From Candidatus Flavonifractor intestinipullorum (GTDB lineage Bacteria > Bacillota > Clostridia > Oscillospirales > Oscillospiraceae), in NCBI GenBank assembly GCA_019118925.1, contig DWYC01000088.1, positions 1 through 64,000 of the forward strand: a DNA stretch of 64,000 nucleotides. Reading direction: 5' to 3'. The position numbers were made by a program, and so were the translations under genes. Of this stretch, positions 40,414 to 48,857 are shown in pieces (positions within the stretch are counted from its first letter, which is position 1; the number at the start of each line of letters is the position of its first letter). The notes under the pieces were generated by a model. That model was not told the origin of the DNA and ran no database searches. It saw only the letters and a program-made list of their open reading frames with translations.

Positions 40414-40449
40414 AAAACAGCATGTGCCCCCTTGGGCACATGCTGTTTT
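40414..40449. terminator. Bidirectional intrinsic terminator
   Basis: AAAACAGCATGTGCCCCCTTGGGCACATGCTGTTTT. Confidence 0.88.
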
Positions 40450-40457
40450 CGCGTGAG

Positions 40458-41324
40458 TTATTCCAGCAGGTCGGGGCCGGGCAGGTCCATCTTCCGCTTC
40501 CGGGCGGCGGAGACGGAGAGCTTTTCGGCCAGGGCCTTGGGGTCCTCCCGGTCCAGGGCCTCCCGGTAGGCGGTCAGGTGGCCGATGAGCCGGTCCAGAG
40601 CGGCGGAGAGGGCGGGGCGGTTCATGGAGAACAGCTCGGTCCACAGCCCCACGTCCAGGGCCGCCACCCGGGTGCAGCCCCGGAAGGAGGAGCCCTCGAA
40701 GCCGCGGCAGGCAAAGAGCATGGGGTCGTCGCACACGCTCACGGCGATGATGTGCATGAGCTGGCTGGTATAGGCGATCATGGCGTCGTGTTCCTGGGCG
40801 GTGGTCCGGTACACGTCCCGGCAGCCGATGTGCCCCGCCAGACGCTCCAGGAGGGCGATGTGTCCGTCCGTACTGTTCTCCCGGGGGACCAGAATCCAGT
40901 GGCTCCCCTGAAAGAGCTCCGGAAACGCGTGCTCGATGCCCGAGAACTCGGTGCCCGCCATGGGGTGGCAGCCGATGAAATCCACGCCCTCGGGCAGGAC
41001 CCGGGCCCCCTCCAGAATGGCGGTCTTGACGCCGCACACGTCGGTGACCAGGCACCCGGGCCGGAAGCGCTCCCGGTGCTCCTGCAAAAAGCGGACGATG
41101 CCCCGGGGGTGGAGGGCCAGCACCACCACATCGGCCCCGGGGAGAACGCCGGCGGCGTCGCCGGTGACCATATCGCCCACGCCGTGCTCGGCGGCGTAAC
41201 GCAGGGTGGGTTCCGAGATGTCCACACCCACAATCTCATAGTCCTCAAAGCCCTTCAGGGCCATGGCCAGAGAGCCGCCGATGAGGCCCAGGCCCACCAC
41301 AACCAGGCGCTTTTTCTCCGCCAT
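40458..41324 (-). CDS. tyrA: Prephenate dehydrogenase
   Basis: LVVVGLGLIGGSLAMALKG, GVDFIGCHPMAGTEFSGIEHAFPELFQGSHWILVPRE. Confidence 0.92.
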   Translation of the reverse strand: MAEKKRLVVVGLGLIGGSLAMALKGFEDYEIVGVDISEPTLRYAAEHGVGDMVTGDAAGVLPGADVVVLALHPRGIVRFLQEHRERFRPGCLVTDVCGVKTAILEGARVLPEGVDFIGCHPMAGTEFSGIEHAFPELFQGSHWILVPRENSTDGHIALLERLAGHIGCRDVYRTTAQEHDAMIAYTSQLMHIIAVSVCDDPMLFACRGFEGSSFRGCTRVAALDVGLWTELFSMNRPALSAALDRLIGHLTAYREALDREDPKALAEKLSVSAARKRKMDLPGPDLLE

Positions 41325-41327
41325 GGC

Positions 41328-42347
41328 TCACACCTCCCGGCCCATGCAGGGGGCCAGCGCGGCCAGACGGTCCATCACGCCCTGGAACTGCTCCGGAGTC
41401 AGGGACTGGGCCCCGTCGCACAGGGCGTTTTTGGGGTCGTTGTGGACCTCGATCATGAGGCCGTCGGCCCCGGCGGCCACCGCCGCCATGGCCATGCGCT
41501 CCACCATCCAGGCCTTGCCGCAGGCGTGGGAGGGGTCCACCACCACTGGCAGATGGGAGAGGGTCTTGACGGCCAGCACGGCGGACAGGTCCAGGGTGTT
41601 GCGGGTAAAGGTCTCAAAGGTGCGGATACCCCGCTCGCAGAGGATCACATTGGGGTTGCCCCCGGCCAGGATGTACTCGGCGGACATGAGCCACTCCTCA
41701 ATGGTGGAGGAGAGCCCCCGTTTGAGGAGGATGGGCTTGGTGGTCCGGCGGCCCAGGGCCTTCAGGAGGGCGAAATTCTGCATATTCCGGGCCCCCACCT
41801 GGATGACATCCACACACTCCTCGAAGAGCTCCACATATTCGGTGCTCATGATCTCGGTGACGATGGGCAGGCCCGTGGCCTCCTTGGCCTTCTGGAGGAG
41901 CTCCAGACCCTGGCACTCCAGCCCCTGGAAGGCATAGGGGGAGGTGCGGGGCTTGAAGGCGCCGCCCCGCAGGGCGCAGGCCCCGCTCTTCTGCACGGCG
42001 CGGGCCACACAGGTGATCTGCTCCGCGCTCTCCACCGAGCAGGGTCCGGCGATGACGGCCAGCTTTTTGCCGCCCACCGCTGCGCCGCCGCCCAGGGGGA
42101 CCACCGTATCGTCGGGGTGGTATTTGCGGTTGGCCTTCTTATAGGGCTCGGTGACCCGCATGACCCGCTCCACACCGGGGAGCTGCTCCAGCAGCTCCTG
42201 GTCGATACGGGCGGCGTCGCCTTCCGCGCCCAGCACGGTGGTCTCGGCGCCTTTGGAGATGTTGACCTGGACGCCTCCGGCCTTCATGGCCTGGATGGCC
42301 TCCTGAAGCTGCTCGGGCGTAAAGTGGGGTTTCATAATGACGACCAT
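41328..42347 (-). CDS. aroF: 3-deoxy-7-phosphoheptulonate (DAHP) synthase
   Basis: VIAGPCSVESAEQI, LRGGAFKPRTSPYAFQGL, DPSHACGKAWMVERMAMAAVAAGADGLMIEVH. Confidence 0.93.
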   Translation of the reverse strand: MVVIMKPHFTPEQLQEAIQAMKAGGVQVNISKGAETTVLGAEGDAARIDQELLEQLPGVERVMRVTEPYKKANRKYHPDDTVVPLGGGAAVGGKKLAVIAGPCSVESAEQITCVARAVQKSGACALRGGAFKPRTSPYAFQGLECQGLELLQKAKEATGLPIVTEIMSTEYVELFEECVDVIQVGARNMQNFALLKALGRRTTKPILLKRGLSSTIEEWLMSAEYILAGGNPNVILCERGIRTFETFTRNTLDLSAVLAVKTLSHLPVVVDPSHACGKAWMVERMAMAAVAAGADGLMIEVHNDPKNALCDGAQSLTPEQFQGVMDRLAALAPCMGREV

Positions 42348-42376
42348 AACAGTCCCTGCCTTTCTCGTTGTGCATG

Positions 42377-42414
42377 AAAAAACCGCGGCCGCCCAAACTG
42401 GGCTGCCGCGGTTT
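42377..42414 (-). terminator. Leader (attenuator) terminator upstream of DAHP synthase
   Basis: Minus strand AAACCGCGGCAGCCCAGTTTGGGCGGCCGCGGTTTTTTC, about 30 nt before the aroF ATG. Confidence 0.85.
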
Positions 42415-42466
42415 CCCGTATTCCATCTCCCCACTGGGGGGCGGGAGTTCCACTCGGACAGGCCGG

Positions 42467-42541
42467 TTATGGGCAGGCAAACAGACCGCTGCTATAATAG
42501 TAGCGGTAATCGCCATACGCATAACCGGTGGTGAAGAGCAT
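42467..42541 (-). CDS. Tyr-rich leader peptide MLFTTGYAYGDYRYYYSSGLFACP (24 aa)
   Basis: Minus strand ATG at 42541 preceded by AGGAGG (42555-42550); six Tyr codons within ten residues; stop TAA 42469-42467; followed by terminator and aroF-tyrA. Confidence 0.85.
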   Translation of the reverse strand: MLFTTGYAYGDYRYYYSSGLFACP

Positions 42542-42571
42542 CGTACACGCCTCCTGGTGGAAGTTACTTGC

Positions 42572-42600
42572 ACTTTAGCACATTTTGGTGCGAAAGTCAA
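42572..42600 (-). promoter_or_regulatory. Sigma-70-type promoter of the leader-aroF-tyrA transcript
   Basis: Minus strand TTGACT-17 bp-TAAAGT, about 30 nt upstream of the leader ATG. Confidence 0.75.
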
Positions 42601-42690
42601 GAGAGAAAATTTCCCGGCGGAGGCCGGCTGCAGGGAACGGGACAACCCCGGCCCGCCAATAGGCGGGACCGGGGCGGCGCGAAGGCGGAG

Positions 42691-44340
42691 TTAGCTCCGG
42701 CGCAGGAGCACCAGCGACTCATAGGGCCGCAGCTCCAGGGCCGTGGAAGCTCTGGCGTCCGGGTAGTTGGACAGAAGAACCTGACAGCCCTCCAGGGCCT
42801 CCGGGCAGGTCCAGGTGCAGGGTTTGGGGTAGAAATTGCTGATGCAGTAGAGGGTATCCCCCTGCCAGCGGCGGCGGTAGGCCAGTACGGCGGGATGGCC
42901 GGGGTCCAGGGCCTCGAAATCGCCGCAGGCGATGACGCCGTACTCCTTCCGCAGGCGCACCAGGGTCTGGTAATGGGTAAAGATGGAGTCGGGATCGCCC
43001 ACCTGGGCCTGGGCGTTGATGCGGGTATAGTTGGGGTTGACGCCGATCCAGGGCGTGCCGGCGGTAAAGCCGCCGTTGGGGGAGGCGTCCCACTGCATGG
43101 GGGTGCGGGCGTTGTCCCGGGAGTGGACGTTCAGAATGTTGTAGGCGCTCTGCGCGCTCATGCCCTTGTCCCGCAGAATCTGGAAATGGTTCAGACTCTC
43201 CACATCCCGGTACTGGGAGAGGTCTGTAAAACCGGCATTGGTCATGCCGATCTCCTCCCCCTGGTAGATATAGGGGGTGCCCCGCAGGCAGTGGATGACA
43301 TTGGCCAGCATCTTGGCCGACTGTTTCCAGTAGGTTCCCTCGTCCCCAAAGCGGGAGACCACCCGGGGCTGGTCGTGGTTGCACCAGAACACGGCGTTCC
43401 AGGCGTCGTGCGCCGCCATGCCCTGCTGCCAGGAGAAGAGGATATCCTTGAGCTTGTGGAAGTCGGCAGGCACCAGCACCCACTTCTCGTTGCCCATGAA
43501 GTCCACCTTCAGGTGGTGGAAGGAAAAGACCATGCTCAGCTCGTGGCTCTCCGCTCCGGCGTACCGGAAGCAGTTCTCCATGGAGGTGGAGGACATCTCC
43601 CCCACCGTGATGATCCCCGGGTCTTGACCAAATGTGGCCTCGTTGAGCTCCCGGAGGTACTGGTGGATGCGGGGCCCGTCGGTGTAGAACCGGCGGCCGT
43701 CCCCCTGGCTGTCGTCCTCAAAGGCGCCCTTGCTGATGAGGTTGATGACGTCGAAGCGGAAGCCCTTTACCCCCTTGGCCATCCAGAAGCGGACCACATC
43801 GGCCACCTCAGAGCGGACCTCCGGGTTGTCCCAGTTCAGGTCGGCCTGAGTTTTGTCAAAGAGATGCAGGTAGTATTCGTCAAACTGGGGGACGTATTCC
43901 CAGGCGTTCCCGCCGAATTTGCTCTCCCAGTTGGTGGGGGGCTCCCCGTTGGGCTTGCCCTTCTTCCAGATATAGTAGTCTTTATATTTGGGGTCCCCGG
44001 CCAGGGCCTTCCGGAACCACTCGTGTTCGGTGGACGTGTGGTTAAAGACCATGTCCAGCATCAGGCCGAGACCCCGCTTTTCCGCCTCCCGGGAGAGCTC
44101 TTCGAAGTCGTCCATGGTACCGTAGCGGGGGTCGATCTGCCGGTAGTCGGCCACATCATAGCCGTTGTCGTTCTGGGGAGAGACGAAGAATGGGGTGAGC
44201 CAGAGGTAGTCCACTCCCAGCTCCTTCAGGTAGTCCAGCTTGGCCGTGACGCCCCGGAGTTCCCCCAGGCCGTCTCCGTTGGTGTCCAGGAAGGACTTGG
44301 GATAAATCTGATAGACGGTGCTTGTTCGAAAATCGCACAT
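42691..44340 (-). CDS. treC: GH13 alpha-glucosidase, probably trehalose-6-phosphate hydrolase
   Basis: TVYQIYPKSFLDTNGDGLGELRG, LMLDMVFNHTSTEHEWF, GFRFDVINLISK, FWCNHDQPRVVSRFGDE; beside trehalose-type PTS. Confidence 0.88.
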   Translation of the reverse strand: MCDFRTSTVYQIYPKSFLDTNGDGLGELRGVTAKLDYLKELGVDYLWLTPFFVSPQNDNGYDVADYRQIDPRYGTMDDFEELSREAEKRGLGLMLDMVFNHTSTEHEWFRKALAGDPKYKDYYIWKKGKPNGEPPTNWESKFGGNAWEYVPQFDEYYLHLFDKTQADLNWDNPEVRSEVADVVRFWMAKGVKGFRFDVINLISKGAFEDDSQGDGRRFYTDGPRIHQYLRELNEATFGQDPGIITVGEMSSTSMENCFRYAGAESHELSMVFSFHHLKVDFMGNEKWVLVPADFHKLKDILFSWQQGMAAHDAWNAVFWCNHDQPRVVSRFGDEGTYWKQSAKMLANVIHCLRGTPYIYQGEEIGMTNAGFTDLSQYRDVESLNHFQILRDKGMSAQSAYNILNVHSRDNARTPMQWDASPNGGFTAGTPWIGVNPNYTRINAQAQVGDPDSIFTHYQTLVRLRKEYGVIACGDFEALDPGHPAVLAYRRRWQGDTLYCISNFYPKPCTWTCPEALEGCQVLLSNYPDARASTALELRPYESLVLLRRS

Positions 44341-44352
44341 GGAGCATCCTCC

Positions 44353-46302
44353 TTAAAACTGGATGACCGGGGTCTCGCCGGCCACGGCGTCCATACCGGT
44401 GGTAAAGGCGGGGGCGGTATCGCCGGGGTCGCTGACGATGAAGGCGGTGATGGTGGGGTGTCCGGCGGCGCGGATCTTATCCAGGTCGAAGGTGATGAGG
44501 GGGTCGCCCCGGCGGACATGGTCGCCCTCTTTTACATGGAGCTGGAAGCCGTCGCCTCCCATGGACACCGTGTCCATTCCCACGTGGATGAGCAGCTCCG
44601 CACCGTTGCCCAGGGTGAGGCCCACGGCGTGACGGCTCTCCTCCATAACCGAGCAGACGGTGGCGTCCGCGGGGGCCACCACGACCTGGCCGGTGGGATC
44701 AATGCCCACGCCCTCTCCCAGGACGCCCTGAGAAAAGACCTGGTCCGGAATCTCCTCCAGAGGCAGGATGCGCCCGGTGATGGGGGAGGTAACAGTCAGG
44801 GCGCCGGCGGGGGCATGCTCCGCTGCGGCGGGCGCGGAGACCTCCTCCAGAGGCGCGGAAGCGGTGGGGGCATGGCCGGCCCGATCGGCGGCGGAGAGCT
44901 TCCGGCTGCCCACGATCAGGGTGAGGACAAAGGGGACCACGATGGCCACCGCCATGGCCAGAAGGAAGTTAAGCCAGTACTGGGGCATGATGGACAGGAT
45001 GCCGGGCAGGCCGCCCACGCCGATGGAGTAGGCATATACGCCGGTACCGATGGAGATCACCGCCGCGCAGGCCGAGCCGATCATGCCGCAGACCAGAGGG
45101 AAGCCGTATTTCAGATTCACGCCGAAGAGGGCGGGCTCCGTCACGCCCAGGTAGCAGGAGATGCACGCGGGGATGTTCACCTGCTGGGCCCGCTCGTTTT
45201 TCTTCTGCAAAAAGCTCATGGCCAGCACGGCGGAGCCCTGGGCGATGTTGGACAGGGCGATCATGGGCCAGAGATTGGTGCCCTGGTAGAGATTGACCAG
45301 CTGGGAGTCGATGGCGTTGGTCATGTGGTGCAGTCCGGTCATGACCAGCGGGGCGTAGACCAGGCCGAAGATGGCGGCAAAGAGCCACTTTACATTGGAG
45401 GTCAGGCCCAGGTTGACCACGGCGGCGATGGCGTCACCGATCTTCCAGCCGATGGGGCCCACGACGGTGTGGGCGATGATGACCGCGGGCACCAGGGAGC
45501 AGAAGGGGACCACGATCATACTCACGACCTCGGGGCAGTGCTTTTTAAAGAACTTTTCCAGGTAGACCAGAACGAAACCGGCCAGCATGGCGGCGATCAC
45601 CTGGCCCTGATAGCCGATCATCTGCACCTGAATAAAGCCGAAGTCCCAGACGGGGATATCCTCGGCGGCGGTGGTGGCCACCGAGAAGCCGTTGAGCAGC
45701 TGGGGCGAGACCAGGGTCAGGCCCAGAATGATGCCCAGAATCTGCGTGGTGCCCATCTTCTTGGTGATGGACCAGACGATGCCCACCGGGAGCATGTGGA
45801 ACACAGCCTCGCCGATGAGCCAGAGGAAGCTGTACAGGCCCGCCCAGAACTGAGATATGTCGGCCAAACTCTGGGTGCCGTTATTGAAGAAATTGATCTC
45901 GCCGATGACGTTGCGGAAGCCCAGAATCAGACCGCCGCAGATGAGAGCCGGAATAATGGGGGCGAAAATCTCGCCCAGCGTACCCATGATGCGCTGGATG
46001 GGAGACTGGTTGGACTTGGCGGCGTCTTTCACCGCGTCTTTGCTCACGCCCTCAATGCCGGCAAAGGCGGTAAATTCGTTGTAGAAATTGGCCACGTCGT
46101 TGCCGATGATGACCTGGAACTGTCCGGCCTGGGTAAAAGTGCCCTTCACCGAGGGGAGTTGTTCGATCTGGGCGGTATCCGCCTTTGCGGCGTCCACCAG
46201 CACGAAGCGCATGCGCGTCATACAGTGGGAAACGGCCTGAATATTCTCCTTGCCGCCCACCAGACGGAGCAGCGCCTGCACGTCAGCCTGATACTTTGCC
46301 AT
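44353..46302 (-). CDS. treP: PTS EIIBCA, beta-glucoside/trehalose type
   Basis: IIB VGGKENIQAVSHCMTRMRFVL, IIC membrane domain, IIA ELLIHVGMDTVSMGGDGFQLHVKEGDHV. Confidence 0.85.
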   Translation of the reverse strand: MAKYQADVQALLRLVGGKENIQAVSHCMTRMRFVLVDAAKADTAQIEQLPSVKGTFTQAGQFQVIIGNDVANFYNEFTAFAGIEGVSKDAVKDAAKSNQSPIQRIMGTLGEIFAPIIPALICGGLILGFRNVIGEINFFNNGTQSLADISQFWAGLYSFLWLIGEAVFHMLPVGIVWSITKKMGTTQILGIILGLTLVSPQLLNGFSVATTAAEDIPVWDFGFIQVQMIGYQGQVIAAMLAGFVLVYLEKFFKKHCPEVVSMIVVPFCSLVPAVIIAHTVVGPIGWKIGDAIAAVVNLGLTSNVKWLFAAIFGLVYAPLVMTGLHHMTNAIDSQLVNLYQGTNLWPMIALSNIAQGSAVLAMSFLQKKNERAQQVNIPACISCYLGVTEPALFGVNLKYGFPLVCGMIGSACAAVISIGTGVYAYSIGVGGLPGILSIMPQYWLNFLLAMAVAIVVPFVLTLIVGSRKLSAADRAGHAPTASAPLEEVSAPAAAEHAPAGALTVTSPITGRILPLEEIPDQVFSQGVLGEGVGIDPTGQVVVAPADATVCSVMEESRHAVGLTLGNGAELLIHVGMDTVSMGGDGFQLHVKEGDHVRRGDPLITFDLDKIRAAGHPTITAFIVSDPGDTAPAFTTGMDAVAGETPVIQF

Positions 46303-46396
46303 GGGTGCGGTCCCTCCTTCAAACGTGTTCGCCTTTGCAGTTTGCCCGGTTTTCAGCGGTTTTTCCGCTTTTTTAAGGTGAGACTATGATACTCCA

Positions 46397-46412
46397 ACTT
46401 GTTTAAACAAGT
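46397..46412. promoter_or_regulatory. Putative TreR operator
   Basis: Perfect 16-bp palindrome ACTTGTTTAAACAAGT. Confidence 0.7.
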
Positions 46413-46512
46413 CAATTGGCCGATTGGATAAATCCAACGCGGCTTTTTTGGACAGGTTTACCAGAACAAAGATGGTTGACTTTTGAGGGGGAGGGTGGTA
46501 CAGTGAGAAAAA

Positions 46513-46526
46513 GTTGTTCAAACAAG
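46513..46526. promoter_or_regulatory. Second putative TreR operator
   Basis: GTTGTTCAAACAAG, same TTGTT..AACAA core, 13 nt upstream of the regulator ATG. Confidence 0.6.
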
Positions 46527-46538
46527 GGGGTGGGCGCC

Positions 46539-47276
46539 ATGCCGCGCCAGAAGTATACCGAGATCTATCGGGCCTTGAAAGACCGGATCGAGGCCGGAGC
46601 CTATCCGGTGGGGCAGCTGCTGCCCTCGGAGAACACGCTGATCGCCGAATTTGACTGCTCCCGCAATACGGTGCGCCGGGCGGTGGCCGGGCTGGTGCGG
46701 GACGGCTATGTACAGACCCGGCAGGGCTGGGGGGTGTGCAATATCTTCCAGCCCATCGAGCCTTCGGCCTACACGATGGGGACCATCGAGTCCTTTGCCG
46801 AGACTTCCCGCCGCACCGGACAGCACAGCGCCACCCGGGTGGTGGGCTTCTCCCTGTGTACCGCCGGGGAGGAGCTGGCCCGCCGGTCTGGCTTTGCCGT
46901 TGGGACGGAGCTGTTCTATATCCAGCGCATCCATGACCTGGATGGAGTCCCCCGCATCTTCAACCACAACTACTTCCGGCGGGATTGCATGCCCGGCCTG
47001 ACGGCCCGGATCGCCGCGGGGTCCATCTACCGCTACCTGGAGGAGGAGCAGGGGATGTCCATCGTCACCAGTAAACGCACCATCACGGTGGAGCGGGCCA
47101 CCGAGGAGGACCGGAAGTGGCTGGAGCTGGGAGAATACAACTGTCTGGCGGTTCTGAGCAGTCAGACCTATAACAGCGACGGGATTCTCTTTGAGTACAC
47201 GCAGTCCCGGCATTACCCGGGCATCTTTCGCTTTCAGGACAACGCCGTGCGCACACCCGAAGGGCGCCGGGCATAA
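46539..47276 (+). CDS. treR: GntR/HutC-family regulator, probable trehalose repressor
   Basis: MPRQKYTEIYRALKDRIEAGAYPVGQLLPSENTLIAEFDCSRNTVRRAVAGL plus UTRA domain; divergent from trehalose operon. Confidence 0.85.
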   Translation: MPRQKYTEIYRALKDRIEAGAYPVGQLLPSENTLIAEFDCSRNTVRRAVAGLVRDGYVQTRQGWGVCNIFQPIEPSAYTMGTIESFAETSRRTGQHSATRVVGFSLCTAGEELARRSGFAVGTELFYIQRIHDLDGVPRIFNHNYFRRDCMPGLTARIAAGSIYRYLEEEQGMSIVTSKRTITVERATEEDRKWLELGEYNCLAVLSSQTYNSDGILFEYTQSRHYPGIFRFQDNAVRTPEGRRA

Positions 47277-47308
47277 AAAAAGCACGCCGCAGCGCGGCGT
47301 GCTTTTTT
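47275..47308 (+). terminator. Intrinsic terminator after treR
   Basis: AAAAAAAGCACGCCGCAGCGCGGCGTGCTTTTTT. Confidence 0.9.
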
Positions 47309-47340
47309 CCAATGGGCGGATGGGGGGCGGAGAGACCCCG

Positions 47341-47739
47341 TTATAGCTGGGAATCGTCGTCGGCGAAATCGGCCGGAGAGACTCCGCCGCCGGCGGGAGA
47401 GACCGGTTCTTCGGGGGGAATTTCCGTCTCCACGGCGGCGACCTCGGAGTCCTTCAGCCGCCCCTCCTCCTTGATCTGAGCGATGCGGGCCTTATTCTCC
47501 TCGATGTTGATCTTGGCCGCGGTGATCTTCTCGCACAGGGCCGTATAACCCGCCTCGGGGGCCATGCCGCGCTCGGCATAGTAAAGCTTTCCAATCTCCA
47601 GGTAGGCTTTGCGGATGGTGTCGTTTTCGCCGGAATTGGCCAGGCTGAGCCGGGCGATCTCCGCCAGCTGCTTGGATTTGGCCACGCCGGCCTGGGTCAG
47701 CTCCACCGCTTTTACCTTCAGTTCATCAATAAGCGCCAT
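47341..47739 (-). CDS. Hypothetical coiled-coil protein
   Basis: MALIDELKVKAVELTQAGVAKSKQLAEIARLSLANSGENDTIRKAYLEIGKLYYAERG; acidic Pro-rich tail. Confidence 0.7.
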   Translation of the reverse strand: MALIDELKVKAVELTQAGVAKSKQLAEIARLSLANSGENDTIRKAYLEIGKLYYAERGMAPEAGYTALCEKITAAKINIEENKARIAQIKEEGRLKDSEVAAVETEIPPEEPVSPAGGGVSPADFADDDSQL

Positions 47740-47890
47740 AATCCGTAACCTCCTCAGAAGGGGAGAACCCCTTTTTTTCATTGTATCCTGTTTTCCCCCG
47801 GCATGCAAGAGGGCGGGACGCTTTTCTCTCCGGGAGAATTCCGTCACAGCTGCCAGACGAGGAACATAGGATACTCCGGAGGTCATGCCT

Positions 47891-48658
47891 ATGAATATCT
47901 ACCAGAATAAAAATATGCCGCAGGACCGTGCGTGCAGGCCCTGTGTCCCCACTTGCTGCCCGCCGTCTCCGGCGCCGTGCAACGTCAGTATTGTTCCCAT
48001 TCCCGGCCCCACGGGGGCGACGGGTCCCACCGGAGTGACGGGTCCCACGGGGGCGACGGGTCCCACCGGCCCGGCGGGCTCTGCGGGCGTTACAGGTACA
48101 GCGGCCACTGTGACGGTAGGTACGGTGACCACGGGGGAGCCGGGCAGTCAGGCCGCCGTCACCAACAGCGGCACATCCCAGAATGCGCGGCTGGACTTTG
48201 TGATTCCGCAGGGCGCCACCGGCAGCGGGGCCGGCCCGGCGGAGTTCCTCAACGCCTACTCCACGCCGGCGCAGGCGGGGAGCGCGGGGGCAGCCCTGAT
48301 CTTTGACCGCAACGGCGCGCAGAATGGGACGGCGGTGACTCACGCCAACAACTCCGCCAATGTGGTCCTCCAGAAGCCGGGATATTACCGGGTTTCGTTC
48401 CAGACGGCCATCGGACCGGCCTCGGGCGTGACGTTCCCCTTTTCGGTGCTGCTGTACTTGTCCCAGGATGGAACCGGAGTACCGGGGGCCAGCGTCCGCC
48501 ACACCTTCCACACCTCCGCAGACATCAGCAATGTGGCGCTTTCCCAGATTGTGGCGGTTACCACCGCGCCCTCCACGCTGAATGTGGTGGGAGGGAGCGG
48601 GAGTTTCCTCTACTCAGACGCGGGCATCAGCGTCAACCAGCTCAGCGGCCTGTCCTGA
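47891..48658 (+). CDS. Collagen-like repeat protein (BclA-like exosporium/surface architecture)
   Basis: GPTGATGPTGVTGPTGATGPTGPAGSAG triplets, C-terminal beta-rich domain; GGAGG before ATG 47891. Confidence 0.8.
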   Translation: MNIYQNKNMPQDRACRPCVPTCCPPSPAPCNVSIVPIPGPTGATGPTGVTGPTGATGPTGPAGSAGVTGTAATVTVGTVTTGEPGSQAAVTNSGTSQNARLDFVIPQGATGSGAGPAEFLNAYSTPAQAGSAGAALIFDRNGAQNGTAVTHANNSANVVLQKPGYYRVSFQTAIGPASGVTFPFSVLLYLSQDGTGVPGASVRHTFHTSADISNVALSQIVAVTTAPSTLNVVGGSGSFLYSDAGISVNQLSGLS

Positions 48659-48857
48659 CGGGATTTCACACAGCCGCTCCGGCCGGAATTTCCCGGCCGG
48701 AGCGGCTGCATTCCGGGGGGAGGAAAGGATGGTTCATTATTGCTAAAATTCGCAAGTTTCTATAAGAGGTTTTTCTGCAAATCTGGTAAAGTAAAAGGCG
48801 AAAAAAGGGACGGAACTTGTCCCCGCTATATTTTAACAGCAAGGAGTAGAGAGCCCT

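Noticed and set aside
42568-46389. 1273-aa plus-strand ORF opposite the trehalose hydrolase and PTS genes
   Set aside because: His/Gly/Val-rich low-complexity translation typical of antisense frames in GC-rich DNA; the opposite strand has two clear families.
48001-48090. Repeated GGTCCCAC-GG-GCGACGG units as a possible CRISPR-like or short tandem array
   Set aside because: They are in-frame codons for the GPTGATGPTG collagen triplets.
48671-48708. Perfect hairpin CAGCCGCTCCGGCCGG...CCGGCCGGAGCGGCTG after the collagen-like gene as a novel element
   Set aside because: Position fits an ordinary 3'-end hairpin; no T tract and no other support for a special role.
48729-48750. Sigma-54-like ATGGTTCATTATTGCT upstream of the MtaA-like gene
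   Set aside because: GG-to-GC spacing is 9 bp instead of 10 and the -24 box is poor.
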